Shown here piece by piece: positions 42,566 to 53,032 of a stretch of 64,000 bases of DNA; the first letter of the stretch is position 1, and every line of letters begins with the position of its first letter. The notes beneath the pieces are model-generated. The model saw only the letters and a list, made by a program, of their open reading frames with translations. It was not told the DNA's origin and did not search any database. Source of the DNA: Glutamicibacter sp. JL.03c (GTDB lineage Bacteria > Actinomycetota > Actinomycetes > Actinomycetales > Micrococcaceae); contig NZ_CP107575.1 of the NCBI RefSeq assembly GCF_025854375.1, positions 248,001 through 312,000 of the forward strand, given 5' to 3'. Position numbers and translations under genes: made by a program.

Positions 42566-42615
42566 ACAGATCGGTATAAATTTACTAGCCTCTTAAGCTA
42601 GACAGATCAGTCTAG
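42562..42615 (+). promoter_or_regulatory. Tandem operators of the TetR-DMT operon
   Basis: CTAGACAGATCAGTCTAG (42598-42615) is a near-perfect palindrome, and CTAGACAGATCGGT at 42562-42575 repeats its left side 36 bp upstream. The first overlaps the LysR stop codon. Both lie within 66 bases of the TetR start, as expected for autorepression. Confidence 0.65.
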
Positions 42616-42627
42616 TTTGGAGTTGTC

Positions 42628-43197
42628 ATGTCACCTCGTGTCGCGGTCCGCACGAAGCTGCTGGACGCAGCTGCCCAGCTTTTCTATGCCGAGGGGATAT
42701 CGGCTACCGGGATCGATGCGGTGGTTGCCAAGGCAGGCGTGGCCAAAATGAGCCTCTACAACAACTTCGAATCAAAAACCGGTTTGGTGATGGCCTATCT
42801 GCAGGCCCGTCATCAAGAATGGCTTGATCTCTATCAGGCGCGCCTGGAAAAGGCGAGTGCTGGCGCTGGAGGGGTACTAGCGGTGGTCGATGCATACATT
42901 GATCACGCCGAAGCTGGCTATGAACATGGCTTCCGGGGTTGCGGACTGCTCAATGCTGCTGCTGAATTACCAGCGGGGGACCCGGGGCGTACGATCGTTG
43001 CGGCTCACAAGCTCCAGGTAGAGCAGCTTCTTGCCAGCCATCTGGAACTACTGACGACGAAAAAACAGGCCGCGCCCTTGGCCGGGCAAATATCTTTCCT
43101 GCTTGAAGGCGCGATATCTCGTGCCGGTCTGGAGGGCAACAGCACCCTGCTTTTGCGAGCTCGGGCGATGATTAGCGGCATGGTCGAAGCGCTGTGA
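42628..43197 (+). CDS. TetR family regulator
   Basis: 189 residues. Helix-turn-helix: LLDAAAQLFYAEGISATGIDAVVAKAGVAKMSLYNNFESKTGL. The C-terminal ligand domain has the FRGCGLLNAAAELP segment. Its stop overlaps the start of the DMT transporter (GTGA), so the two form one unit behind two TAGACAGATC palindromes. It should repress itself and the exporter. The inducer is unknown. Confidence 0.92.
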   Translation: MSPRVAVRTKLLDAAAQLFYAEGISATGIDAVVAKAGVAKMSLYNNFESKTGLVMAYLQARHQEWLDLYQARLEKASAGAGGVLAVVDAYIDHAEAGYEHGFRGCGLLNAAAELPAGDPGRTIVAAHKLQVEQLLASHLELLTTKKQAAPLAGQISFLLEGAISRAGLEGNSTLLLRARAMISGMVEAL

Positions 43198-44195
43198 ACC
43201 AGGTGCGCAACCATGGCGCGGGCACAGCGATAGGCCTCTTGCTAGTCGCCTCCATCCTCTGGGGGACTACAGGCACCGTGGCCGCTCAGGCACCCGAGGT
43301 ATCACCACTTGCCATTGGTGCGGCCTCACTGGGAATCGGCGGACTGTTGCAGTGCCTAGTGGGAGCACGCTCAGTCTGGGGGAGCCGATACTTACTAGCC
43401 AAAAACAAGGGCATGGTGTTTTTTGGTGGGGTGAACGTCATGATTTACCCTCTGGCCTTCTACAGCTCAATGTCCCTAGGCGGAGTTGCGCTGGGCACTG
43501 TCATCTCCCTGGGGACGGCGCCGCTCTTTTCCGGAATCCTAGAACGCCTGGCCGACGGCGCCCGGTTGACGGTGCGCTGGTACTTCGCGGCGACCCTAGG
43601 TATTCTGGGCAGCACCTTACTAGGTTTCTCCCGTGCGACGGATAGTGGCAGCGGAGGCTCTGAAGTGGTAGCGGGCTGCCTACTGGGGCTTGTTGCCGGG
43701 GGCAGTTATGCCTGTTATTCATGGGCTACCGGACGATTGCTGAGAACCGGAATTGCCCGTCAAAGTGCGGTGGGCTCCGTCTTCGGGGTTGGTGGCTTGC
43801 TACTCATGCCGGTGCTGGTCGCCACCGGAGGACCTTTGCTTTCCAGCACCCATAATCTGATGGTCGCTACCTATTTGGCGGTCATTCCAATGTTTCTGGG
43901 CTATCTCATATTTGGTATGGCGCTGGCCAAGGTGCCGGCGAGTACCGCTACTACCGTCACGCTCAGCGAACCAGCCGTCGCAGCAGCGCTGGCCGTTGGT
44001 CTACTCAATGAACGGTTGGGAATCGCAGGTTGGTCAGGTATGGCGCTGATAGCGGTTGCGGTACTGATTTTATTGGTGTGGAGCCCGAGGTGTGGGCGAG
44101 TGACGTGTTCGGTGCCTACGCACCAAAAATCTTGCTCTCAAGGAATTCGTTGCGGAATTTGCCAGCAGGATCCAAGCGCCGTGCCAGCGAAATGA
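43194..44195 (+). CDS. EamA/DMT family transporter with extended C terminus
   Basis: 333 residues from a GTG that overlaps the TetR stop. Ten membrane helices from TAIGLLLVASILWGTTGTVAA to GWSGMALIAVAVLILLVW form two EamA halves. Normal members end there, at about residue 300; here the frame runs on for some 33 residues rich in Cys and Lys that are antisense to the last 80 bases of the alditol oxidase gene. The tail is probably a read-on after loss of an earlier stop. Small-molecule export under TetR control. Confidence 0.9.
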   Translation: MNQVRNHGAGTAIGLLLVASILWGTTGTVAAQAPEVSPLAIGAASLGIGGLLQCLVGARSVWGSRYLLAKNKGMVFFGGVNVMIYPLAFYSSMSLGGVALGTVISLGTAPLFSGILERLADGARLTVRWYFAATLGILGSTLLGFSRATDSGSGGSEVVAGCLLGLVAGGSYACYSWATGRLLRTGIARQSAVGSVFGVGGLLLMPVLVATGGPLLSSTHNLMVATYLAVIPMFLGYLIFGMALAKVPASTATTVTLSEPAVAAALAVGLLNERLGIAGWSGMALIAVAVLILLVWSPRCGRVTCSVPTHQKSCSQGIRCGICQQDPSAVPAK

Positions 44196-45384
44196 AGTCA
44201 CTAAACTTCGGGTACAGCTTCTCCAGTTCGGTTGCCGTGGCGGCAAAGAGCTTGCCCCAATGCGGACGAGCGGCAAAAGTTGCGAGAGCTGATTCAACCT
44301 GCGGAAGAATTGCCTCGACCGCCTGCTGCTGCGGCTTCCACGTAAAGTGCAGGGCAATGCCGTCGCGGCCGTAATTGCCGCTGAGCCACAACTCATCGGC
44401 GGCGATGGTCCGTACCTCTGCCACCAGCAGCATCGGGGTGACTACCGAGGAAAGCTCGCGCATTGCGGTCATGGCCGCAACAGCGTATTTACGTGGGACC
44501 AGATATTCAGTCTGCAACTCAGCACCGGCACTGGGCATGAAGTCCATGCGGAAATGCGAGAGACGATCCGACCAAGGCCCAGCCACCCCGAGCTGTTCGC
44601 TGCAGATCGCGCCATCGGCTCCGGGCAATGGGTGCATCGGAACACTCGCCGCCAGACCGCCGAATTTTCCCTGATCAATATCATCGAGAAGTGCATCGCC
44701 AACACGACGCTTGAGCCATGTTTGGCCCACCACGTCCCCGCTCCAATCGGTGAACAGGCTGACACTGTAGGCAGAGGCCTGGATTCCATCAAAGTTGTTC
44801 AGAACTTTGTCCCAGGACAGCTGCTCATACACGGTTTGCTGCACATCAAAGCTCGGAACGATATCCAAGGTCAGATGTGTGATCACGCCTAGCGCGCCAA
44901 GGGACACCACATAACCGTTGAATTCCGGGGCGTTTCGATTGACCGAGAGCTTCGAACCATCGGCCAGCACGAGTTCGATCGCGCTGACGGCGGTAGCCAG
45001 GTTGCCGTGGGCTTCGCCCGAACCATGGGTACCAGTGGATACCGCGCCGGCCACCGAGATATGCGGCAGCGAAGCGAGATTCTGCAGCGCAAAACCGGCG
45101 GCGTGCAGCGCATCGGCCAGCGCGCCATAGGTGGTCCCGCCACTGACGCGCACGCTCATGGACTGCGCATCGATGTCAATGACTGCAGGCATCTTGGCCA
45201 GGCAGATCATGGTTCCGCTGGTATCGGCAATGTCATTAAAGGAATGGCGGGAACCCAGCACGCGCACCTTGCTGGCGGCGCGCACCTGTTCCTGCAGCTG
45301 CTCGGTGCTGGTGGGGTGCAGCAGTTCGCTGGTCCGGTACTCACGGTTTCCTGCCCAATTGAGTTCCTTGGTCTCTGGCTCCAC
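44116..45384 (-). CDS. FAD-linked alditol/xylitol oxidase
   Basis: 422 residues. The FAD domain begins with KVRVLGSRHSFNDIADTSG, whose His corresponds to the covalent FAD ligand of Streptomyces alditol oxidase, followed by VRVSGGTTYGALADALHAAGFALQNL and GAVSTGTHGSGEAHGNL. The C-terminal end is DPAGKFRNEFLESKIFG. It oxidises a terminal hydroxyl of xylitol or sorbitol with oxygen, giving xylose and peroxide. Nine bases separate it from xylulokinase, which with xylose isomerase would take the product on. Gluconolactone or arabinono-lactone oxidase activity is a less likely option. Confidence 0.88.
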   Translation of the reverse strand: MEPETKELNWAGNREYRTSELLHPTSTEQLQEQVRAASKVRVLGSRHSFNDIADTSGTMICLAKMPAVIDIDAQSMSVRVSGGTTYGALADALHAAGFALQNLASLPHISVAGAVSTGTHGSGEAHGNLATAVSAIELVLADGSKLSVNRNAPEFNGYVVSLGALGVITHLTLDIVPSFDVQQTVYEQLSWDKVLNNFDGIQASAYSVSLFTDWSGDVVGQTWLKRRVGDALLDDIDQGKFGGLAASVPMHPLPGADGAICSEQLGVAGPWSDRLSHFRMDFMPSAGAELQTEYLVPRKYAVAAMTAMRELSSVVTPMLLVAEVRTIAADELWLSGNYGRDGIALHFTWKPQQQAVEAILPQVESALATFAARPHWGKLFAATATELEKLYPKFSDFISLARRLDPAGKFRNEFLESKIFGA

Positions 45385-45393
45385 GGCCGATCC

Positions 45394-46821
45394 TTACTTC
45401 TCTAGCCACTGGCTGGAAACCAGCGAACGGTACCGTTCCAGAACGTGCGGTGTTGTCTCTGCTGCGGGGATTTCGGTGGAGTCCTGGGTCCACTGCGGGA
45501 ATGCTCCGGCCAGCACCCCGGCGGCTTGCCGTGCGGCGCCATCTGCCACATATTCGCCCGGGGCCGGAACGAGGATTGGCAGTCCCAGCACCTGGGCTGC
45601 GATCTGCTGCACCGCTGCGGACTGGGCTCCGCCGCCTACCAGGATGATGCGCTGGGCGTGGACCCCTTGGGCTTCAAGCGCGCGCAGCCCATCGGCCAGC
45701 GAGCAGACGATTGCTTCCACCGCGCTGCGTGCCACGTTGGGTGCGGTGTAATTCGCGCGGGTGATTTCATGCAGCGAACCGGTGGCATCTGGCAGGTTCG
45801 GGGTGCGCTCGCCGTCGAAATAGGGGATCAGCGTCAGGCCATCGCAGCCCGGGTTTGCTGACAGGGCGAGGTCGTTGAGCTCTGCCAGACTCACCTGCAG
45901 CAGGTTGGCCGTGGCATCGAAGACCCGGGTGGCATTCAGCGTGCACACCAGCGGAAGGTAGTTTCCGGTGGCATCGGCAAACCCGGCCACCAGCCCGCTG
46001 GTGTCTGCCGACGGGGCATCGGCGACGGCGAAGACCGTGCCGGAAGTGCCCAGGGACATCACCACGTCCCCCACGGCGGCGCCGACCCCTAATCCGGCGG
46101 CGGCGTTATCGCCCGCACCGGGACCGATCAGCGCGCCGGTGGCAGTGCGGCCAATGGCTTCCAGCGGGCCCGCGACTATGGGCAGGACCGGGTTGTGCCC
46201 CAGATGCTGCTGCAGGGCCTGCAAGTCATAAGAATTCCCGGCAGCCCGGTAGTACCCGGTACCCGAAGCATCGGAGCGGTCGGTGTGCAGTGCGGCCAAG
46301 CCCTCTGCGCCGCTGCCCGGGCCGTAGCCAGCCAGGCGCCAGGACAGCCAGTCGTGGGGCAGGCAGACCGCGGCGACCTTGGCCGCATTCTCCGGTTCAT
46401 TGTCCTTGAGCCAACGAAGCTTGGTCAGGGTGATTGACGAGACTGGCAGGGTGCCGGTGCGACCTGCCCAGTAGGCGGCGCCGGCCTGGCTGTCACCGTC
46501 GCCGGCCTCGGCGATGATGTCGCGGGCCGCCTGCGCGCTGCGGGTATCGTTCCACAGCAGCGCAGGGCGGATCACCGCACCGGTGGCATCCAGCACCACC
46601 ATGCCGTGCTGTTGCCCACCCACCGAGATCGCAGCCACATCATCCAGGCCGCCTGCCTGGCCGATCGCTTCTTGCAGGGCGGTCCACCAGAACTCCGGGT
46701 CCACTTCGGTGCCATCCGGGTGGCTGGCGCGTCCGGAGCGGATCAATGCCCCGGTGTCGGCGTCGCGGATGACAACCTTGCAGGACTGGGTGGAGGAGTC
46801 GATGCCGGCTACAAGCGTCAT
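45394..46821 (-). CDS. xylB: Xylulokinase
   Basis: 475 residues of the FGGY kinase family. The start [18 protein letters not shown] holds the phosphate-binding loop; [13 protein letters not shown] and [10 protein letters not shown] are the substrate motifs, and [16 protein letters not shown] with [23 protein letters not shown] the C-terminal ATP part. It phosphorylates D-xylulose to xylulose 5-phosphate. Second gene of the xylA-xylB-alditol oxidase operon. Confidence 0.95.
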   Translation of the reverse strand: MTLVAGIDSSTQSCKVVIRDADTGALIRSGRASHPDGTEVDPEFWWTALQEAIGQAGGLDDVAAISVGGQQHGMVVLDATGAVIRPALLWNDTRSAQAARDIIAEAGDGDSQAGAAYWAGRTGTLPVSSITLTKLRWLKDNEPENAAKVAAVCLPHDWLSWRLAGYGPGSGAEGLAALHTDRSDASGTGYYRAAGNSYDLQALQQHLGHNPVLPIVAGPLEAIGRTATGALIGPGAGDNAAAGLGVGAAVGDVVMSLGTSGTVFAVADAPSADTSGLVAGFADATGNYLPLVCTLNATRVFDATANLLQVSLAELNDLALSANPGCDGLTLIPYFDGERTPNLPDATGSLHEITRANYTAPNVARSAVEAIVCSLADGLRALEAQGVHAQRIILVGGGAQSAAVQQIAAQVLGLPILVPAPGEYVADGAARQAAGVLAGAFPQWTQDSTEIPAAETTPHVLERYRSLVSSQWLEK

Positions 46822-46859
46822 AGAGTGTGGCTGCTTTCTACGGTGGGTTCTGGCAGGGC

Positions 46860-48107
<1,248 letters not shown>

Positions 48108-48179
48108 TATGGTCGGAGATGCGCTAGAGTCAATAGCGAGCAGTGAACGATTCGTCCGTAGAATTCCCAAGGAGAAGGC

Positions 48180-49415
48180 ATGCGCCAGCCAGCGACTACC
48201 TCCCGAGCCGCAGCATCTTCGGCCCCGGGCAATGTTGGCGATGTGCGCAAAGCCAACCTGGCCAGGGTCCTGTCGGCAATCGCAGCGGCAGGGGAAGACC
48301 AGCGGCTGTCGCGCGCCGATGTTGCGCAACTCAGCCAGCTCACCAAGGCCTCGGTCTCCAGCTTGGTCGCCGACCTTCTGGCCGCCGGCCTGGTCGTTGA
48401 AATTGGCGTGCACCGCGACGGGGAACGCGGCCGACCCTCGGTGGGCCTGGTGCTGAATCCCGCACGCTGTGTCATGGGCATGGAAATCAACGTTGACTAC
48501 ATTGCCGCCGGGCTGGTGGACCTCAGCGGCAAACTGCTGGCTCACGAGATCCTGCCCCGCGCCAATCACAGCTCAACAGCCGGTGAGGTGCTGGCTGCGC
48601 TGGGGGAGCTGAGCCAGAGGCTCCAAGCTGCCGCCCAAGCCCAGGGCCTGATGATCCTCGGTGCAGGGTTGGCCGTTCCCGGCCTGGTCAACGAAGAACA
48701 TTTCACCGTCCTGCAGGCACCAAACCTGGGCTGGATCCAGCAGGAACTCGACGTGGCAGCATTGCTGCCCGAACCCCCAACCCGCTTCCGGCTCTTTAAC
48801 GAAGCCAACGCCTCAGCGCTGGCCCAACAGCAATTGATGGACGCGCAAGAGAACGACTTCCTCTTCGTCTCCGGGGAAGTGGGCATTGGCGGCGGAGTGA
48901 TCATCGGCGCTGAACTCTTTGTCGGGACCCAAGGCCATGCCGGCGAACTCGGCCATGTGGTGATCGCACCCGACGGCAAAATCTGCAGCTGCGGCGGACG
49001 CGGTTGCCTGGAGACCATTGCCGGGCAGGAGGCCATTCTGGCCGCCGCCAACCTCGGTGCTGGCGCCGACAGCGCACCGCGTCAAGAGCGAATCAGCCAG
49101 CTCTACCAGGCACTGGAAACCGGAACTGAAACCGCGGTGAACGCGGTAGCCGAGGCCGGAAAATCCTTGGGAATCGCCGTGGCTTCGGCCCTGCGCCTCT
49201 ACAACGTTTCCACCGTCGTCTTTGGCGGGCACTTCGCCGCCCTTGAACGATGGATGCGTCCAGCGATGGAAGCCAGCCTCCAGGTGCATGCGCCCAGCAT
49301 TGCCGAACAGGCGCAGTTGCTGTGTTCGCCTCTGGGCCAAACCGGTGCACTGGTCGGTGCTGCGCGCAGCGTGGTGGGGGACCTGCTGGAGGCTCCGTAC
49401 CGGCTGGTGGATTAG
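48180..49415 (+). CDS. ROK family transcription repressor (XylR-like)
   Basis: 411 residues. An N-terminal winged helix (NLARVLSAIAAAGEDQRLSRADVAQLSQLTKASVSSLVADLLAAGLV) precedes the ROK sugar-binding domain with GEVGIGGGVIIGAELF and the zinc motif ICSCGGRGCLETI. It should repress xylA-xylB and the alditol oxidase gene until xylose binds. Divergent from xylA. Its stop overlaps the stop of the convergent MerR gene by a few bases. Confidence 0.92.
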   Translation: MRQPATTSRAAASSAPGNVGDVRKANLARVLSAIAAAGEDQRLSRADVAQLSQLTKASVSSLVADLLAAGLVVEIGVHRDGERGRPSVGLVLNPARCVMGMEINVDYIAAGLVDLSGKLLAHEILPRANHSSTAGEVLAALGELSQRLQAAAQAQGLMILGAGLAVPGLVNEEHFTVLQAPNLGWIQQELDVAALLPEPPTRFRLFNEANASALAQQQLMDAQENDFLFVSGEVGIGGGVIIGAELFVGTQGHAGELGHVVIAPDGKICSCGGRGCLETIAGQEAILAAANLGAGADSAPRQERISQLYQALETGTETAVNAVAEAGKSLGIAVASALRLYNVSTVVFGGHFAALERWMRPAMEASLQVHAPSIAEQAQLLCSPLGQTGALVGAARSVVGDLLEAPYRLVD

Positions 49416-50209
49416 GGAGTGCCGACCGGCTGCTGAAGTTCGGTCACCCAATCCGCCTGGTCATCGGACACGGCGCGCACGTAGACTTCACGGCACGGAC
49501 CGGACGGGACTAAACCGCGGGCCAGGACTTCTTCGTGCACGGCTTGCCAGCTTTCATGGACGGTGTCCATGGAGCCAAGGTGCACTCCGCAGATGGCTTC
49601 GGGCGCCGCGGAAAGCTCGATGATCTCGACATCGGCTAGGTTCTGGGCGCTCGTGGCGTAACCGGCGATGACCTCGACTCCATCCTCGGTACCGTTGTAT
49701 TGCGCAATGGGTGCGGCAAGGCTTTCGCCTTGGAGAGACTGCGCGATGCTGTCGAAAAGCGGGCCGATGCGTCCGGCGATTTCAGGCTGCTCGGCCACCG
49801 TGAAGCGGCCGGCAGCCAAGCGTACCGCGGGCAGCGGCTTGTGGATGATTTCAATGCGTGACATGAGGTTCTCCTTGGAAATGAGTTGCAGACGCCGCTG
49901 CACATCAGCCAAGCGCTGCGTGGCCAGCGGGTGCTCGGCCTCAACCTGAGCCTGGCGAATGTGCAACAGGCCGGCAATTTTTTCTGCTCTCGCACCTTGA
50001 TCCAGGATCAAAGAAATTTCTTCGAGTCCGAATCCCAGATCCCGCAAGGCAACAATCTGATGCAAGCGCTGAAGCTGGGAAGGGTCGTAGGAGCGATAAC
50101 CGCTAAACGGGTCCACATGGGCGGGTCTGAGCAGGCCGGCAGTATCCCAGTGCCGCAACATGCGGAGGGTGACCTGGCCGATCTGGGCAAACATCCCGAT
50201 GGATAGCAT
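49412..50209 (-). CDS. MerR family regulator with GyrI-like effector domain
   Basis: 265 residues. The MerR DNA-binding part is MLSIGMFAQIGQVTLRMLRHWDTAGLLRPAHVDPFSGYRSYDPSQLQRL (1-50), then a coiled coil and, from about residue 115, a GyrI-like small-molecule domain (IEIIHKPLPAVRLAAGRFT). BmrR/TipA-type proteins of this layout sense drugs. A CCCT...AGGG palindrome with TTGACC lies at its own promoter. No transporter is coded beside it. Confidence 0.9.
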   Translation of the reverse strand: MLSIGMFAQIGQVTLRMLRHWDTAGLLRPAHVDPFSGYRSYDPSQLQRLHQIVALRDLGFGLEEISLILDQGARAEKIAGLLHIRQAQVEAEHPLATQRLADVQRRLQLISKENLMSRIEIIHKPLPAVRLAAGRFTVAEQPEIAGRIGPLFDSIAQSLQGESLAAPIAQYNGTEDGVEVIAGYATSAQNLADVEIIELSAAPEAICGVHLGSMDTVHESWQAVHEEVLARGLVPSGPCREVYVRAVSDDQADWVTELQQPVGTP

Positions 50210-50223
50210 TCTTCAGTTCTCCG

Positions 50224-50246
50224 CCCTCACACTGTGTCAGGGTCAA
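50224..50246 (-). promoter_or_regulatory. MerR-type palindrome at the MerR gene promoter
   Basis: CCCTCACACTGTGTCAGGG (50224-50242) matches its complement at 16 of 19 positions. On the minus strand it is joined to a TTGACC -35 box, the usual layout of MerR-controlled promoters. The -10 box is poor. Confidence 0.5.
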
Positions 50247-50344
50247 GTCTGCGTCAGAAAGTCGCCGATATCCATGTTTAAGCTCGACTCCGTGACGTAC
50301 AACTCGAGATTCACTAATCGTTTCGGTAAACTTTGGTCGTAAGA

Positions 50345-50422
50345 GCCCCTAACTCTTGCAACGGACCTTCGGGTTTCAGCGAGCAGGACAGGGGCATATT
50401 TTTTGCCCGGCACCGTGCCGGG
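50345..50422 (+). other. Structured leader of purA
   Basis: GCCCCT (50345-50350) and AGGGGC (50390-50395) could close a domain, followed by ATATTTTTT and a hairpin CCCGGCAC-C-GTGCCGGG (50406-50422). The region lies between a possible promoter (TAAACT at about 50327) and the purA ribosome site. It could be an attenuator; no known riboswitch class was recognised. Confidence 0.35.
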
Positions 50423-50473
50423 ACGGCGCTAAGCACGCCGCAACCGCTGCTTATAAGCAAGGGGGAGGATCCC

Positions 50474-51763
50474 ATGCCAGCAATCGTGATCGTCGGAGCC
50501 CAATGGGGCGATGAGGGTAAAGGAAAAGCTACCGACCTGCTCGGTGGCAAGGTCGACTACGTAGTCAAGCCAAACGGCGGCAACAACGCCGGGCATACCG
50601 TGGTCGTCGGAGGCGAGAAGTACGAGCTCAAGCTCCTTCCAGCCGGCATCCTTTCCCCCAACGCCACTCCGATTATCGGCAACGGCTGCGTGGTGAACCT
50701 TGAAGCCCTCTTTGACGAGATCGACGGCCTGGAATCCCGTGGCGCCGATACCTCGAAGCTGCGCGTCTCGGCCAACGCGCACCTGGTGGCCCCGTACCAC
50801 CAGACCATGGACAAGGTCACCGAGCGCTTCCTGGGCAAGCGTGCCATCGGCACCACCGGACGCGGCATCGGCCCGGCCTACATGGACAAGGTCGGACGCC
50901 TGGGCATCCGCGTGCAGGACGTCTTCGACGAGTCGATCCTGCGCCAGAAGGTCGAAGGCGCGCTGCTGCAGAAGAACGAGCTGCTGGTCAAGATCTACAA
51001 CCGCCGCAGCGTCGAGGTCGAGGAAATCGTGCAGTACTTCCTCTCCTATGCTGAGCGCCTTCGCCCGCTGGTCATCGACTCCACCTACGAGCTGAACAAG
51101 GCCCTGGACGAGGACAAGGTGGTGCTGATGGAAGGCGGCCAGGCCACCTTCCTGGACGTGGACCACGGCACCTACCCGTTCGTGACTTCCTCGAACCCAA
51201 CCGCTGGCGGCGCATCGGTAGGCTCGGGCATCGGCCCGACGCGCATCACCCGCTCCATCGGCATCATCAAGGCGTACACCACCCGTGTGGGTGCCGGTCC
51301 ATTCCCGACCGAGCTCTTCGATGAGATGGGCATCTACCTGCAGAAGACCGGTGGCGAGTTCGGCGTGAACACCGGCCGCCCACGTCGTTGCGGCTGGTAC
51401 GACGCGGTGCTGGCTCGCCACGCTTCGCGCGTGAACGGCTTCACCGACTACTTCGTGACCAAGCTGGATGTGCTCACCAACATCGAGCAGATCCCAGTGT
51501 GCGTGGCCTATGACGTAGACGGCGTCCGCCACGATGAAATGCCAATGACGCAGACCGACTTCCACCATGCGAAGCCGATCTTCGAGTACTTCCCGGGCTG
51601 GACCGAGGACATCTCTGGCGCGCAGACCATGGAAGATCTTCCGGAGAACGCCCGGAACTACATCCTGGCCTTGGAGAAGATCTCCGGCACCCGGATCTCC
51701 GCCATCGGCGTGGGCCCGGACCGCGATCAGACCATCGTGCGCCACGATCTGATCCAGGACTAG
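50474..51763 (+). CDS. purA: Adenylosuccinate synthetase
   Basis: 429 residues. The GTP loop [19 protein letters not shown]-binding [46 protein letters not shown] and [15 protein letters not shown] are all intact. It joins IMP and aspartate with GTP in AMP synthesis. The ATG at 50474 has a strong GGGGGAGGA ribosome site. Upstream lies a possible structured leader, and a strong terminator follows. Codons are biased as for a highly expressed gene. Confidence 0.97.
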   Translation: MPAIVIVGAQWGDEGKGKATDLLGGKVDYVVKPNGGNNAGHTVVVGGEKYELKLLPAGILSPNATPIIGNGCVVNLEALFDEIDGLESRGADTSKLRVSANAHLVAPYHQTMDKVTERFLGKRAIGTTGRGIGPAYMDKVGRLGIRVQDVFDESILRQKVEGALLQKNELLVKIYNRRSVEVEEIVQYFLSYAERLRPLVIDSTYELNKALDEDKVVLMEGGQATFLDVDHGTYPFVTSSNPTAGGASVGSGIGPTRITRSIGIIKAYTTRVGAGPFPTELFDEMGIYLQKTGGEFGVNTGRPRRCGWYDAVLARHASRVNGFTDYFVTKLDVLTNIEQIPVCVAYDVDGVRHDEMPMTQTDFHHAKPIFEYFPGWTEDISGAQTMEDLPENARNYILALEKISGTRISAIGVGPDRDQTIVRHDLIQD

Positions 51764-51772
51764 ATCCCGGGC

Positions 51773-51825
51773 AAAAAGGAGCCACTGCCACCCAGTAATT
51801 GATGGGTGGCAGTGGCTCCTTTTTG
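51773..51825 (+). terminator. Terminator of purA
   Basis: AAAAAGGAGCCACTGCCACC and its complement pair around an 8-base loop (22-bp stem including TGGG), ending in five Ts: the strongest intrinsic terminator in the window. Confidence 0.92.
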
Positions 51826-51957
51826 TGCGCCGGTTTCCTTGCCACATTGGTCGTGAGATTCGGACCAGCCCAGACGACAACGCTAAGAATGAATGGCGCC
51901 GGCAGGTTGTGCCGGGCTGAAGCAATCAGCATGCAGATGGAACGCGAAAGACCCCGA

Positions 51958-52358
51958 ATGCCAGAACAGATCACCGTCAGCGCCGTCATCATCAGGAACG
52001 AAGCGGGACAGGTTCTGACGATCCGCAAATGAGATGCAGCATTATTCATGTTCCCCGGTGGCAAGCCAGAGCTTGAGAGTCGGCTATCGACACGGCGGTG
52101 CGAGAAGAGAGCGAAGAGCTGGGTGTCAGTTTGGATCCAGCTTTGCTCCGCCGTTTTGGGACCTTCACTGCCCCGGCAGCCAATGAGGTCGGTCGAAACG
52201 TCGAAGCCACCGTATTTCACCATCCTTTGGTACCGGTTGGTGAGCCGCTGTCTGAAATCGAAGAGCTGCAGTGGACCGACCCTGCCGCGCAACTGAATGA
52301 GCTTGCTCCGTTGCTCAAAGACGTGGTCTTCCCGGCTTTATTCGCTGGCCCTCGAAAG
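51958..52358 (+). pseudogene. NUDIX hydrolase, decayed
   Basis: From ATG 51958 the frame reads MPEQITVSAVIIRNEAGQVLTIRK then meets TGA at 52030 (probably once CGA). The next codons give DAALFMFPGGKPE, the start of a Nudix box. A one-base loss near 52073 then shifts the frame: the expected ESAIDTAVREESEELGV is read in the next frame, from about 52076. The remainder (FTAPAANEVGRNVEATVF and on to ALFAGPRK) follows with no further break. Two lesions make a working NUDIX protein impossible without recoding. Confidence 0.8.
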
Positions 52359-52939
52359 ATTCAGAGCCTGGCAGTGTTCACCGGCTCGGTATATCGGGCA
52401 CCTTACCTGTTTATGAGCAGGCGGCAGAAGACTTCGCACGTGCTGTTGCGGATTCGGGGCGAGCCATCGTTTATGGCGGTGGACGCGTGGGCTTGATGGG
52501 AACTATCGCTGATGCGGCGAGAACAGCCGGCGGAGAAGTTTTCGGGGATATGCCGCAGGTCCTGGTTGATGGCGAACTGGCGCATCCAGGGCTAACAAGA
52601 CTCGAAGTTGTGCCGGACATGCATGCACGCAAGCGCCGCATGCCGGAACTGGCCGATGGTTGTGTCGGCTTGCCAGATGGTGCCGGGGCCTTGGACGAGC
52701 TCTGTGGAGTAGGGACCTGGCGGCAGCCGGGAAACCATGCGAAACCAGTAGCCTTTCTGGACGTCGACGGATTCTGGCAGCCATTGCGGAGCATGCTGGA
52801 TCGCAGGCATGGCCAGGGGGTCCAAGACCTGCAGTTCCGCGACTCGCCGGTGGTGGCCAGTGAACCACAAGCGCTTTTGGATGCCCTGTCCGTGCGGCAG
52901 GCTCCGGCAGCCGAATCGAGCACAGGGTCCAAGAACTAA
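52359..52939 (+). pseudogene. LOG family (cytokinin-riboside hydrolase-like) protein, decayed
   Basis: IQSLAVFTGS is read in one frame at 52359-52388 with ATT where an ATG start would be; a base loss at about 52389-52396 then moves the frame to GTLPVYEQAAEDFARAVADS, IVYGGGRVGLMGTIADAA and VVPDMHARKRRMPELADG. The family motif PGGxGTxxE is altered to PDGAGALDE. The rest is intact to the stop at 52939. Loss of start, frame and motif indicates a dead gene, decaying with the NUDIX gene just before it. Confidence 0.78.
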
Positions 52940-52955
52940 TGCACAAGGAACAATT

Positions 52956-52999
52956 CGAGCCCTGTGCCCAGCGGTTTGCACCGCTGGGCACAGGGCTCG
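52956..52999. terminator. Terminator between the LOG pseudogene and the symporter gene
   Basis: CGAGCCCTGTGCCCAGCGG pairs perfectly with CCGCTGGGCACAGGGCTCG around TTTGCA, a 19-bp stem between convergent genes. Confidence 0.85.
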
Positions 53000-53032
53000 G
53001 ATTCTTGGGTCCGACTCGGTATTTCTAGCGGA

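Noticed and set aside
50429-51925. Minus-strand frame of 498 residues opposite purA
   Set aside because: Shadow of purA, running through its terminator; no recognisable domain.
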